Assembly: GCA_033961575.1 (NCBI GenBank)
Contig: CM066731.1
Coordinates: forward strand, 84,527,501 to 84,591,500
DNA length: 64,000 nucleotides
From: Aselliscus stoliczkanus
Lineage: Eukaryota; Chordata; Mammalia; Chiroptera; Hipposideridae
Reading direction: 5' to 3'
Shown: in pieces, positions 23,891 through 34,012 of the stretch
Layout: each line of letters starts with the position of its first letter
Position numbering within the stretch: the first letter of the stretch is position 1
Made by a program: the position numbers and the translations under genes
Notes under the pieces: generated by a model
What the model was told of the DNA's origin: nothing
Database searches by the model: none
Seen by the model: the letters and a program-made list of their open reading frames with translations, nothing else

Positions 23891-24278
23891 ATCTATGTGT
23901 CTGTTTTTATGCCAGTACCATGTTGTTTTGATTACTATGGCCTTGTAGTATAGTTTGATATCAGGTAGCACGACACCTCTAACTTTGTTCTTATTTCTCA
24001 AGCTCGCCGTTATTCAGGGCCATTTGTAGTACCAAATAAATTTTAGGATTATTTGTTCTAGTTCTGTGTAAAAAAAAAAATGCCATTGGAATTTTGATAT
24101 GTATTGCATTGAGTCTATAGGTTGCTTTGAGTAGTATGCACATTTTGACTATATTAATTCTTCTTACCCATTAGCATGGTATATGTTTCCATTTATTTGT
24201 ACATTCTTTAATTTATCTCTTCAATGTCTTATAATTTTCTGAGTAAAGATTTTTTACTTCTTTGGTTAAATTTATTCC

Positions 24279-25070
24279 TTCAATTTTAAATGATACCTTT
24301 GCTGGGTAGAGTAGTCTTAGATGTAAGCCCTTACTTTTTTATCATTGTGAATATTTCCTGCCACTCCCTTGTGGCCTATAAAATTTCTGTTGAGAAATCA
24401 GCTGACAGTCTTATGTGACCTTCCTTGTAAGTAAGTTGTCTCTCTCTTGCTAATTTTAGGATTCTTTCTTTGCCTTTAACCTTAGCCATTATAATTATAA
24501 TGTGCCTTGGTGTGGGCCTGTTTGGGTTCATCTTGGTTGGTACTCTCTGTATTTCCTTGACTTGTATGTCCATTTCCTTCACCAGGTTAGGGAGGTTTTC
24601 AGTCTTTATTTTCAAAATAGGTTCTCATTTCCATGCTCTCTCTTTTCTCCTGGTACTACTACGATGTGAATGTTGTTACACTTGATGTTGTCCCACAGGT
24701 CCCTTATACTATTTTTGGTTTTGTTTTTATTCTTTTTTCTTTTTGTTGTTATGATTGGGTGTTTTTTGCTATCTTTTTTTCTAAATTGCTGATTTGATCC
24801 TCTGCTTCATCTAATCTGTTGTTAATTTCCTTTTGGTGTATTCTTCATTTCAATTATTGTATTCTTTATTTCTGACTGCTTCTTTTTCATGGCTTCATCA
24901 TCCTTCTTTATTCTTACCATCTTTATGTTGAAGTTCTCACTAAGTTCTTTAAACATTCTTGTAACCAGTGTTTTGAACTCTGTCTCTGGTAGGTTGGTTG
25001 CCTCTACTTCATTTAGTTCTTTTTCTGAAGTTTTCTTCTGTCCTTTTATTAGGGACATATTTCTTTGTTT
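24279..25070 (-). pseudogene. L1 ORF1 remnant of L1-e
   Basis: Two frames together span ORF1. 24822-25058 gives the N-terminal and coiled-coil part (MSLIKGQKKTSEKELNEVEA). 24376-24615 gives the RNA-binding part (IQRVPTKMNPNRPTPRHIII, ILKLARERQLTYKEGHIRLS). They are separated by a frameshift. ORF1p is the L1 RNA chaperone; this copy is broken. Confidence 0.8.
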
Positions 25071-26895
25071 CCTTATTCTGGCTGCCTGTCTGTGTTTGCT
25101 TCCATGTATTATAGATTTCCTATGTCTCTCAGTTTTTGCTGGGTGACCTTAGGTAGTAGATGTCTTATGGTCCAGTGGCAGTGTCTCCTTGATCCCTGTG
25201 TGTGTGTGCTAGGAGTGTCCCTTGTGTGTTTTGTACGTATTTTCCTACTGTATTTGAGCCTTGATTGCTTTTGGGATGTTGGTGAGTGATTAACTCTCAG
25301 ACTGACTGACTCTGAAGATTGGCTATGCCCACAGCATGTTAGCTGCTGTGTGGGGTCTGACCCCTTAGAGAATTATTCACCCTTTGAGCTCTTATGCCCG
25401 TTGAGACCACGCTTTGAGTGTGCCACTTGTAGGGCGAAATGGCAGTGCTCTGGTGTGGTCTGAGACTGGACTCTTGGTTTGTTGTTTCTGGTACCTCTGG
25501 GAAGGAAATCCAGCGATGGCCAATTTCAGCTTTGCCTGTGATTGGCCTTGGGCTATCTGGTAGGAGCTGTGAAGCTATTTGCATTTGGTTACTGATAGTA
25601 TCATGCCTTGGAGATGTGTGGGGGTGGGCTTACTGAGAACCAGGGCCAGCTGCGACCAGTGTCAAGCTCCAGGCAGTGTAGCAAAAGACCCCAGACATTC
25701 TTAGGCCTATTGCCACCTGCCAGCTACCTGTAAGGTTCAGCCACTGAAAGAGTCCCCTTAAGTGTGTGGGTTAGACTAGTTGACCTGGTTTTGACAATGC
25801 CCCCTGCGATGCTGTCTGAGTTGGGCAGGGTGGGCATCCACGGAGTCATGAGGTGTGGTTGGTGGTTTCTACAATGGTCTTGGTTCAGTTCTTGGGCCAG
25901 TGCTGAGCCTGTGGCCAGTCTGCTAAACACCCAGAGAACCCCGCTGCCAGCCACCACTCACGTCAGGCCTACAGATTCCCAAGAGATATCAAGAAAGGCT
26001 GCAATGGAAGCTGGGGCTTATTGGCCACTACCAAAATTTTTTCAGGCTCCTGCAGGCTGTCCACTGCTGGAGAAGTCTCCTGCAGTTTGCAGAGGGGCAG
26101 GGGGAGTCGGTTGAGGGTTGGCTACCCAGGAGCTGATAATGACCTGGGTGATGCCACACTAGCTGGGTGGGGCAGTGTCCAAGGTAGTCACCAATGTAGT
26201 GCATGTGAGTGTATTTTACCAGACCAATGCAGTCTCAGATTTGGTCCTGTTGGGGGTGAGTTCAACACAAGAAAAATGGCTCCCTCCTGTAAGCCACATG
26301 CATGGTAGGCTTCACACAGAGATAATGGTGGCTTTCCCTGCAGCCCTCGCCCTGAGCCACCCAACTTATTCTCTCCCTGTTGATCTCTGGCACCTCTCAA
26401 GTTGCCACCCTTCAGCTAGAGCCCAGGGTTAGTGCCCATAATCAAGTGAGTCCATGCATGGGCCCTTTAAGAGGACATCTGGATTTCCAACTGCCTGGGT
26501 TTCTATCCACCTTCAGTCTCACCAGGAAGAAAGGATGGCACCCTCCCTGATTTTCACTGCCAGATGCTCTGGGGACTCCTTCTGGCACAGAACATCTGGG
26601 CTGGGGACCCTGGTGTGGGGCTGGGACCCATCACCTTTCAGGGGGTCCTCTTACTCCAAGATGTCCCTCCTGGTACCCAACACCACCTCTGAGTTTGGGA
26701 TCAGCCCATTTCACATCTTTACTACTCCTACCAGTCTCAATGTAGTTCCTTCCTTATATTCTTAGTTATAAGCATTCTGTTCAGCTAGTCTTTAGATGAT
26801 TCAGGGTTGATTGTTCTATAATTTAGTTGCAGTTTTAATGTAATCCTGGGAGGTGGCTGACACAGCATTAACATAGTCTTCCATCTTGGGTCTTC

Positions 26896-27330
26896 TCTTG
26901 AGTTTTGTATATTATATGAGGCAGGGGCCAAACTTCATTCTGTTGGATGTGGTAATCTAGTCATCCCAGAAACATCTGCTAAAGAGACTATCCATTCCTC
27001 GTTGAATGGACTTGGCACCATGATCAAAATCAATTGTCTGTATATTTATAGGTTTACTTTTGGACTCTCAATTTTATTCCATTGGCCTATATGTCTATCT
27101 GTATGCCATTACCACATTGTTTTTATTACTGTAATTTTGAAGTAAGTTTTGAAATCAGAAACTGTGAGTCCTCCATGTTTGTTGGTTCCTTTTCCAAGGT
27201 TATTTTGTTTATGAGGGCCCTGTACAATTCCACATGAATTTGAAGATTGTTTTTTTCTATTTCTTTGAAAAATGTCACTGGCATTTTGATAGAGATTGCA
27301 TTGAATCTGTAGATCGCTGGGAATTGTTTA
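26896..27330 (-). mobile_element. Old L1 ORF2, part resuming after L1-e
   Basis: Antisense ORF2 text: 'ggccaaacttcattctgttg', 'tccattggcctatatgtcta', 'gagtcctccatgtttgttgg', 'attgcattgaatctgtagat'. The order continues from 21550-21829. Confidence 0.75.
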
Positions 27331-27889
27331 GCTTACAGCTCTCTAGCAATTGCTTTATCCTCAGCCTTGTGGAGTTTTACTTTAGGCATGTGCACCTTGG
27401 TATTTAGTCAAAGAGTCAAGATAAAACCCTATGAAGATTCCTATCATTTTTGAAATTTTTATCCAGGATACCTGTTTTCTAGTATTCTGCCTCACAATTA
27501 TCTGGATCCACCTCCCTGACCTCTGACATCTGTTTTTCCAACCCAGTGTCTGCTTATATTCTGTATCCCTGCACTGCAGTCTAGAGGGTGCCTCGTGGCA
27601 GAAAGCTGGAGCCATCAGAGAGTTCACCCCATTGTTTCCCCTTGTGTCATGAAGCACAGCCCTGTACTGCCTGTTATCTGATATTTAAAGACCAAACAAA
27701 GAAGACAGATGTTTCACACATTCTGTCCAGTTTTCTAATTTTTTATGACTGAATGCCAAATCTGGTACTGGTTACTTCGTTAAGTCTGCAGATATATGTG
27801 TTCATTTTCAAAATTTTGCTGTAAAATTCTGTTGTATTTTTTGATTTGTGATTTATTCTGACTTTTATAATAGGTACAACCTTTAAGAT
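27331..27889. other. Unassigned sequence
   Basis: No gene or named repeat is supported. The minus-strand 91-residue frame at 27382-27657 has no recognisable motif. Confidence 0.45.
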
Positions 27890-27995
27890 TCTTGAAGCTA
27901 GAGATTACATCTTATTCATCACTTTACTCTAACGCCTAGCACAGGGCTTGACATAGGTTATATTCCCAATAAATATTTGTTGAATCATTAAATCA
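27890..27995 (+). repeat. MIR/L2-type 3' end
   Basis: 'cctagcacagggcttgacat' followed by 'aataaatatttgttgaatca' is the common 3' end of old MIR or L2 elements. Confidence 0.6.
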
Positions 27996-28041
27996 GGTGT
28001 TTTATCTGCCACATGCATGCAATATTTTATCCTCCTTGATA

Positions 28042-28120
28042 TTGGGTTGTTGGAGAAGTCATGATGTATTTATTCTGTTTTTGTTGAAAAAAATGTGTCA
28101 TTACTTTTCTGACAACCCAA
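28042..28120. mobile_element. 79-bp palindromic mariner-type MITE, copy 1
   Basis: An element that is nearly all inverted repeat: ttgggttgttggagaagtca at the left, and tgacaacccaa at the right end of a matching complement arm. TA precedes it at 28040-28041; CA (a decayed TA) follows. Its length equals that of copy 2 at 31982-32060. The structure parallels human MADE1 but the sequence differs. Confidence 0.88.
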
Positions 28121-28204
28121 CAGTGTCATTTTGTACTTGTCCCCTTGAACCTGAGCTGGTAGCATATGGGTTTAGTATGATGTGTAAGGAAGAAATTTTG
28201 TTTG

Positions 28205-28480
28205 TAGTAAGAAATGTGATTGCATACATTTTATGGCTTGGGAAATCTTGAAAGCAAGAAAAGGCCCTCTTAGATCAGGTTTCCTCAGAGCAGATCCTGA
28301 GATGGATATTTTTGTTCTGGTACATTATTGGGTGTGTGTTCATTCACAGGTGGGAAACCTGTGAGGAAAGGAATAAGGCAGGAGAAGATGGATATCAATG
28401 TGGGTTCCCCTAAAGTCAAGCTTCAGCCCATTCCTACAAAACGCTCTGATTTTTCCACAAATTTTTAGGACACTGGAAAA
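28205..28480 (+). repeat. Interspersed repeat shared with 32430-33010 (family not named)
   Basis: Over roughly 250 bp this matches 32430-32640 plus 32944-33010. Shared blocks include 'cagagcagatcctgagatgg', 'gtgtgtgttcattc', 'aataaggcaggagaagat' and 'aagcttcagcccattcc'. The sister copy carries a hAT insertion that this copy lacks. It could be an LTR or old LINE piece; I cannot decide. Strand is nominal. Confidence 0.8.
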
Positions 28481-28662
28481 GTCATAATAATATAGTTTTT
28501 CTTTTATGCCTATGAAAAGGGAGAATCCCTGAACTGCTTACCACAGAAATTTGCCAAAAGATCCAGAACAAATGATGGATATGATGCATTTGTGATTAGT
28601 AAAATACAGAAATTTGTAATCCCATTGAAACTTGAACCCTATGCATTTATTTATTCATTTGT

Positions 28663-28810
28663 TTGTTTATTTAAATTAAAGTTTATTGGGGTGACAATTG
28701 TTAACAAAGTTACATAGATTTCAAGTGTACAATTCTGTAATACATCATCTATATATCATATTGTGTGTTCACCTCCCAGAGTCAGTTCTCTTCCATTGCC
28801 ATATATTTGC
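28663..28810 (-). mobile_element. L1 3'UTR fragment, 5'-truncated
   Basis: Antisense 'aaagtttattggggtgacaa', 'tacaattctgtaatacatca' and 'cacctcccagagtcagttct' with a T-rich TTTG/TTTA tail at the left. Same 3'UTR type as 6557-6685. Confidence 0.85.
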
Positions 28811-29644
28811 TGTGCATTTGTTTAGTTATCTTTCACATCTATTCTATTCCAGAATTTTGATGAGTTCCCCACACATAAGAAGTGCTCAATAAATACTGAA
28901 TTCATTAGAATGTATACACACACTTCAATGAAATTCAAATGGTGTTTGTCTTTCACCTTATTAGGGGTAATAATGCTGAAACTAATGTTTACATAAATTT
29001 CTAGGGCTATAGAGATAAGTACTGGAAACATTGGTTCCCACTCAGATTCAATTCCTGAAATAATTTCAACAGCAATGAGATTGCAAATAAAGTTAGCATG
29101 TGTTATTATTTTTGTTTTGTTTTGGTAAAAAATTTTTGTTAATAAGAACATTGCATGATTGGTCAATATATCCCTATCTCTAATTGAAGGATGAGTCGAA
29201 CAACAAAAAAGAACATTTTGAAAGTAGATGATACTTTGCAATTAAACTTTTCCAGCCACGTCAGAAGAATTTAAGGTATCCAAAGGAAAGAGCAATTAGA
29301 TCTAACATGGGAGGTGTATGCATGAGAGACAAAGCTGAAATGGCAAAGGCTGTCAAGGTGAACTCTCAGAAATGTCTGATGGAGTGTAATCGTTTCTTAT
29401 GTTACCCAAAAGGGTATTTCTAAATTGCTGACTTGACACCTTTCTCTTCTTTGTTGGAATGTTTCAAAGACTCTTGTTTTTCAAACTATGCACAGTTCCC
29501 TGGAAACTTTGTGCCCTATTGACTTTCATCAACCTTCCAGCTGTAGTAGAGGGACATTTATTAAATATCTTCTGTTGCAGAAATTGCTTTAAAATCATAA
29601 GAGGTCACGGATAAGAGGGGCCTTAGAAAAGAAATAACCTTGCT
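28811..29644. other. Unassigned; longest unexplained minus frame
   Basis: A 139-residue minus frame spans 28822-29241. It has no motif that I recognise, runs over a MIR-like bit near 28880-28905 (gtgctcaataaatactgaat), and is Ile/Asn/Phe-rich, as AT-rich chance frames are. I do not call it a gene. Confidence 0.4.
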
Positions 29645-29760
29645 TGCTCATTTTAAATGAAAGGAATGGATACCTAGAAAAGGACACTGACTTTCACAAT
29701 GTCTTAGAGGTAGTAAGTGACATGAGGAAAACAGTTTTTCCACTGTATTCCACTATGCTT
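29645..29760 (-). repeat. MIR SINE, antisense
   Basis: 'acactgactttcacaatgtc' and 'agaggtagtaagtgacatga' follow the reverse MIR order (loss of the usual 'cacacagctagtaagtggc' spelling through divergence). Confidence 0.45.
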
Positions 29761-29928
29761 TATGTGATATAGCATGACATAGAGTTGGTTATGCAGAAAT
29801 AAACATTACTTTTTTCAGTTTCTTTTTCCTTTTTTCCTCCATTTTTTCTTCCCTTTGTTTTTTTTTTTCTTTTCCTCCAATAAATTTATGTTAAATCACT
29901 TATTAGTTTTCAAGGAGTTTATGACAAT

Positions 29929-29930
<2 letters not shown>

Positions 29931-29973
<43 letters not shown>
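29931..29973. repeat. (TG)n microsatellite, about 21 units
   Basis: Uninterrupted TG dinucleotides. Likely length-polymorphic. Confidence 0.97.
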
Positions 29974-29976
<3 letters not shown>

Positions 29977-30802
29977 AACTCATTACTGAATTTTTGTGAT
30001 GTCATTGCAAGTTGCAGTGTTTTAGGACAGGAAATGTAAATCTCTCATACCATTTAGTGTCTGCTTTTTTCACATGAAGCAAGCCTGTGAATCAAAACTT
30101 ATAATGGATGTCTAAAAGACAGTTTTCCCGAAAACTGAAGTGCCTTTTTCTATTTTCAAATTCACTTTACTTTGATATCAAATGAAACCCATTTGGTGTA
30201 GAAAATTAAAGTAGCTGCATTTTTCCTCAGCACAGAAAAATCTTTTATTTGCCTCTAACCCTTTCCATTTTTCATGGCAGTCACAGCATTTTCTTCTCTA
30301 AAACACAAACAAGTCAATGTAAACATGGCTGGCAGGCTAAAATGATTATGGGATAATTTGTGCTTGCCAGACCAAACAAAATCAATCACCATTGTTTAGA
30401 GACCCACAACATTAAATGGCTATAAGAGGATGTTTCTGGACTTGCATAAAATAGGTTTTCCAAACACAGATAAGGAAGCAGAACATCGAATACCCTCAGG
30501 TATGGCTTGTAATTTTAAAATTTGCATAAAAATATAAACTATACATATGGTGGCTCAACTCCATTGAATTAATGCAAACAAAAGGCAGGTTGGCACTTTT
30601 GAAATGATCATTTCAGTTATAAGTTCCCAATGGGCAAGAATATTTAATGAATGTTTGTGCAAAACTTGAAGTAACCATTTCAGAAATGTAACTGGCAGGC
30701 CTGTAAGGATGGATGGAAGATGACTTCATAGAGGAATGAAAATCAGAACAGAATTGATAGAAATAAATATATACTTTATCTCAGGCCCTTTTTTTCTGAG
30801 TA
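29974..30802. other. Repeat-free sequence of possible regulatory interest
   Basis: More than 800 bp with no repeat that I can recognise and no coding frame. Text near 30290-30680 has several short homeodomain-type AT cores (ttaatgaatg, gggataatttg). That is suggestive only; conservation cannot be judged from one sequence. Confidence 0.4.
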
Positions 30803-30885
30803 CATTAGTCCCCCCATATCAAGGAGAATACATTGCAAAACCTCCAGTGGATGCCAAAAACTGGGGATAGACTAAACCCTATATA

Positions 30886-31015
30886 CAGAGCGTACCAAAA
30901 AAAAGTATACATATTTTACGAAAGGAAAAAAACTGTATTAAAATTGTAATACTCAAAATATACCAATAGCAAAAGATTAACACAAATTATGTGTATACAT
31001 TTCTTTTGGCCTTCG
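30886..31015. mobile_element. 130-bp mariner-type MITE nested in Tigger
   Basis: The left terminus cagagcgtaccaaaaaaaag pairs with the complement of the right terminus (gtatacatttcttttggcct). TA flanks both sides (30884-30885 and 31016-31017). Removing the element plus one TA rejoins the Tigger text. Confidence 0.85.
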
Positions 31016-31230
31016 TATACACTGTTTTCCTATACATACATTCTGTGTTACTTAAAAGAAGCATTTTACATTTTCTCTTTGGCATATCCAAATCACCAGC
31101 ATCATTACTCTTGTGCTTTGGGGCCCTTATTAACTACAATAATTGTTACTTGACCATGAGCACTGTGATATCATGACATTTGATATGATAACCCAGATGG
31201 CTATGAAGTGACTAATGGGTGGGGAGTATA

Positions 31231-31797
31231 TGAGTTTGGACAATTAAGTTCACGAACTTGTTGCAAGGCTGTTGCTAACTTTATTTGATATCTGAGGGAT
31301 TATTCATTATGAATTTGTACCAACTGGACAAACAGTTAACCTAGTTTACTATTTGGAAGTGCTGAAAAGGCTGCATGGAAAAGTTAGGCGACCTGAACTT
31401 TTCGCCAACAATTCATGGCTCCTCTTGCATCATGACAATGCACATGGCACTGCCTGTGAAGGAGTTTTTAGCCAGTAAACAAAGGAGTGTATTGGAACAC
31501 CCTCCCCCCACTCACCTAATCTGGCCCCCAATGACTTCTTTCTTTACCTGAATATACAGAAATATTGAAAGGAAGAGATTTTGATGATATTCAGGACATC
31601 AATGGTAATAAAGTGACAGCTCTGAAGGCCATTCCAGAAAAAGAGTTCCAAAATTGCTTTGAAGGGTGGACTAGGCACAGGTGTTGATGTATAGCTCCCT
31701 AAGGGGAGTATTTCGAAGATGACCATAATAATATTTAGCAATGAGGTACGTAGCACATTTTCTAGGATGAATTTGAGAACTTAATTGTCACTCTTCA
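31231..31797 (+). mobile_element. 567-bp mariner with internal deletion, nested in Tigger
   Basis: Terminal repeats: tgagtttggacaattaagtt at the left and aacttaattgtcactcttca at the right, sharing the core gacaattaagttc. TA lies exactly outside both ends (31229-31230, 31798-31799). Inside is a broken mariner transposase. The blocks FVPTGQTVNLVYYLEVLKRL and SWLLLHHDNAH carry the second catalytic Asp region. A decayed LAPNDFF block where the third Asp lies follows in a shifted frame. A full mariner is about 1.3 kb, so the N-terminal DNA-binding half is gone. Dead copy. Confidence 0.93.
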
Positions 31798-31981
31798 TAT
31801 TTAGCATGGATGTACTGGACAAAGGGATGGCATGAGATTTCATCACACTACTCAGAATGGCACACAATTTAAAACATGAATTGTTTATTTCTGGAATTTT
31901 CCACTTAATATTTTCAGAGCATGATTGGCCATGGGTAACTGAAACTATGGAAAGTGAAACCACAGATAAGGGAGACTACTA

Positions 31982-32060
31982 TTGGGTTGTCGGAAAAGTC
32001 ATGGCTCATTTTTGCAATGAAAAACATAAAAAATACGTCATGACTTTTCTGACACCCCAA
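31982..32060. mobile_element. 79-bp palindromic mariner-type MITE, copy 2
   Basis: Left arm ttgggttgtcggaaaagtca and right arm tgacttttctgacaccccaa, flanked by TA at 31980-31981 and 32061-32062. It sits at the very right edge of the Tigger element. Confidence 0.92.
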
Positions 32061-32429
32061 TATATACTCAAAAGATATTGTTTCAGGGATGAAATTTTGT
32101 GTTTGTTTGCTTTTGTTTTAGTTTATGTTGGACTATTTTCCCCATCTATTAGAGTTGTGAACTCTGTTAGGGAGCATATGGGCCATAACTTTCTGAGATT
32201 CTCTAGGAATTCACTGTCCCTCAGAGCAGCTAGTTGTCAAGAACTGCTGTAGAAAATTTGGTCCTAGTTGGAGTAGTTGATTTGGGCATTTAAGGATTAA
32301 TACAGATTCTTCAGTTTACAGAATGAGCTGAGTTGTCTTCGAAACTCTTTGGAAAAACAGATGGATCTTTCTAGCTCAGTTGTAAATAGCTCAAACCATT
32401 TTTCTGCTTTTTCCCCAATTACTTTCAAT
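32061..32429. other. Unassigned sequence
   Basis: No gene or named repeat seen. The 131-residue plus frame at 31857-32252 runs across Tigger and the MITE, so it is a chance frame. Confidence 0.5.
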
Positions 32430-33010
32430 CTTGCTATGAAATGTGGTTTCATATTTTATGGCTTGGAAAATTTTGAAAGCAAAAAAAGGTCCTCTTAAGT
32501 CAAGTTCCCTCAGAGCAGATTCTGAGATGGATATTTTTGTTCTGGTAAGCTATTGAGTGTGTGTTCATTCCAAGGTGGGAAATCTACAAGTAAGGGAAAG
32601 AATAAGGCAGGAGAAGATAAACACCAATGTGGGTTCCTCTAGAGCAGGGGTCAGCAAACTTTTGAGACGAAAGAGCTGCCAGGGATCAGCAAACTCCCGC
32701 TCGTGAGTGGCAGGCTCTGAAGTAAAGTTGAAAATGAAAATCAAACTATCATAGTTTAATTTATAAAAATTTTAAAGGACATTAGTCACATAATGATGAT
32801 TATATAAAAATATACTTTTTTATATAATTTTAAAATTGTTGTGAGGGACCAGATTGGCTCTTCCAGAGGGTCGGCAAACTTTTGAGATGGAACGTACCCA
32901 AAGAGCTGCATGTGGCTCACGAGCTGCAGTTTGCTGACCCCTGCACTACAGCCAAGCTTCAGCCATTTCCTACAAGAAGCTCTGAAGAGTAATCATACCA
33001 CAAATTTTTC
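32430..33010 (+). repeat. Sister copy of the 28205 repeat, split by a hAT element
   Basis: Collinear with 28205-28480: 'tttatggcttggaaaatttt', 'cagagcagattctgagatgg' and 'gaataaggcaggagaagata', then the hAT insertion, then 'gccaagcttcagccatttcc'. A further stretch to about 33290 may belong to the same element. Confidence 0.8.
32645..32943. mobile_element. 299-bp non-autonomous hAT transposon
   Basis: Terminal inverted repeats caggggtcagcaaac at the left and gtttgctgacccctg at the right are perfect over 15 bp. The flanking 8-bp target repeats are ctctagag (32637-32644) and cactacag (32944-32951), matching at 6 of 8, which is the hAT length and close to its nTCTAGAn preference. There is no transposase frame. 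Confidence 0.93.
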
Positions 33011-33689
33011 TGCTTTGAGGAGCAGGGACTGGCTTTTATACCCTGGTATCAGCCAATTGTTGGCTGCAGACAACCTTCCCTTCAGCCCTGGGAGGATGTG
33101 TACTCCCAGGCATCTCTGTTTGACATGGAAGCTCTCATTGGATGGAGGTAATTCTCTGGGAAAGATGCAGCTCTGATTGGCAAGCAACCAGCACTCATAG
33201 CTGGAGAATATGTCCACCAGCCCAGTGCTATGGGGAGGATCCCAACATAATGTACTAAAGAGAAAACACCTGATAGATATATAGAATATAACACTCCATC
33301 ATTCCTTTTTATAATTACATGATGTTTTGTATCATGGTATTTAGTTGGATGAATATGTTATATTTTATTGATCTATCCCCTATTGATAAATATTGGTGTC
33401 TAATCTTTTTGAATCATCACCTCAAATGTTATGAATATGTTGTCATATTGCACATAAATAGGCTATAGACATAGAGGCTGAATTAATAGGTCAAAAGGTA
33501 TGTTGGTAATTTTCTTTGAAATGTTTTTCCAAATTGCCCCTTATAGGTTTTTTGCCAATTTACCCTTGTAGTGTAGAAGGAAACTGCTTCATACACTCAT
33601 TAGAGAGTATCACCAAACTTTGTGATATTTGCCAATCAGATAAAAAATGTCCAGGCTATTTTGTAAATAGAGTTCTTTCTATCTAGCAC
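33011..33689. other. Unassigned; may extend the 32430 repeat
   Basis: 33011-33250 has the flavour of an LTR or LINE tail, but I cannot name it. No coding frame is supported. Confidence 0.35.
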
Positions 33690-34012
33690 TCTCTCACAGA
33701 TCCCCATAATTGCTCAATTAATACCTCATCCTTTCAATTTCAGATGAAGATTCTTTAAAGGAAGCTTCTCTGACCCCTAGATTAAATTAAATGCTCCCAT
33801 TAACACTCAGAAGCACCAGATATTTTTCATTACTATACCTCATAAATGTTTGAATTTACATATCTGTGTCTTATTTAAAAACATATATATTTTTTTCTCC
33901 CCTGGCTGTACAGTGAGTTCTATTAAGGTAGGGGGCTAATTTTGCCTTGTTTAAATCTGTATATCTAGCAAACACATTTAATCTCTAATAAATATCTGTT
34001 GAATGAATGAGA
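33690..34012 (+). repeat. L2 LINE 3' end
   Basis: 'aaaggaagcttctctgaccc', then 'ctgtacagtgagttctatta', then 'aataaatatctgttgaatga': the L2 3' end in sense orientation. Confidence 0.7.

Larger units (their letters stand above)
21830..26893 (-). mobile_element. L1 LINE, antisense, internally deleted (L1-e), about 5 kb
   Basis: Minus-strand order: T-rich tail; two tandem 3'UTR monomers (about 21846-22018 and 22019-22215); the 3' two thirds of ORF2 (about 22330-24275, split by a SINE at 23477-23890); a jump near 24278; ORF1 (about 24280-25070); a 5'UTR to about 26893. The jump removes the ORF2 start and endonuclease, since ORF2 linker-type text passes directly into the text that ends ORF1. This is a different deletion from L1-a, L1-b and L1-c. 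Frames are broken throughout. Confidence 0.85.
30803..31981 (+). mobile_element. Tigger-type DNA transposon (non-autonomous), split by two insertions
   Basis: The left end cattagtccccccatatcaa and right end 'cacagataagggagactact' are the decayed terminal inverted repeats of a pogo/Tigger element. Internal blocks match my recall of that family: 'cctccagtggatgcc', 'tcctatacatacattc', 'gtactggacaaagggatgg' and 'gggtaactgaaactatgg'. TA precedes it at 30801-30802. Without the two nested elements it is about 480 bp and has no transposase frame. Confidence 0.85.

Noticed and set aside
28822..29241. 139-residue minus-strand frame as a gene
   Set aside because: No domain, promoter or splice context; AT-rich residue bias; crosses a MIR-like fragment. 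Fits a chance frame.
31857..32252. 131-residue plus-strand frame as a gene
   Set aside because: It runs from the Tigger 3' end through the palindromic MITE into unrelated sequence.
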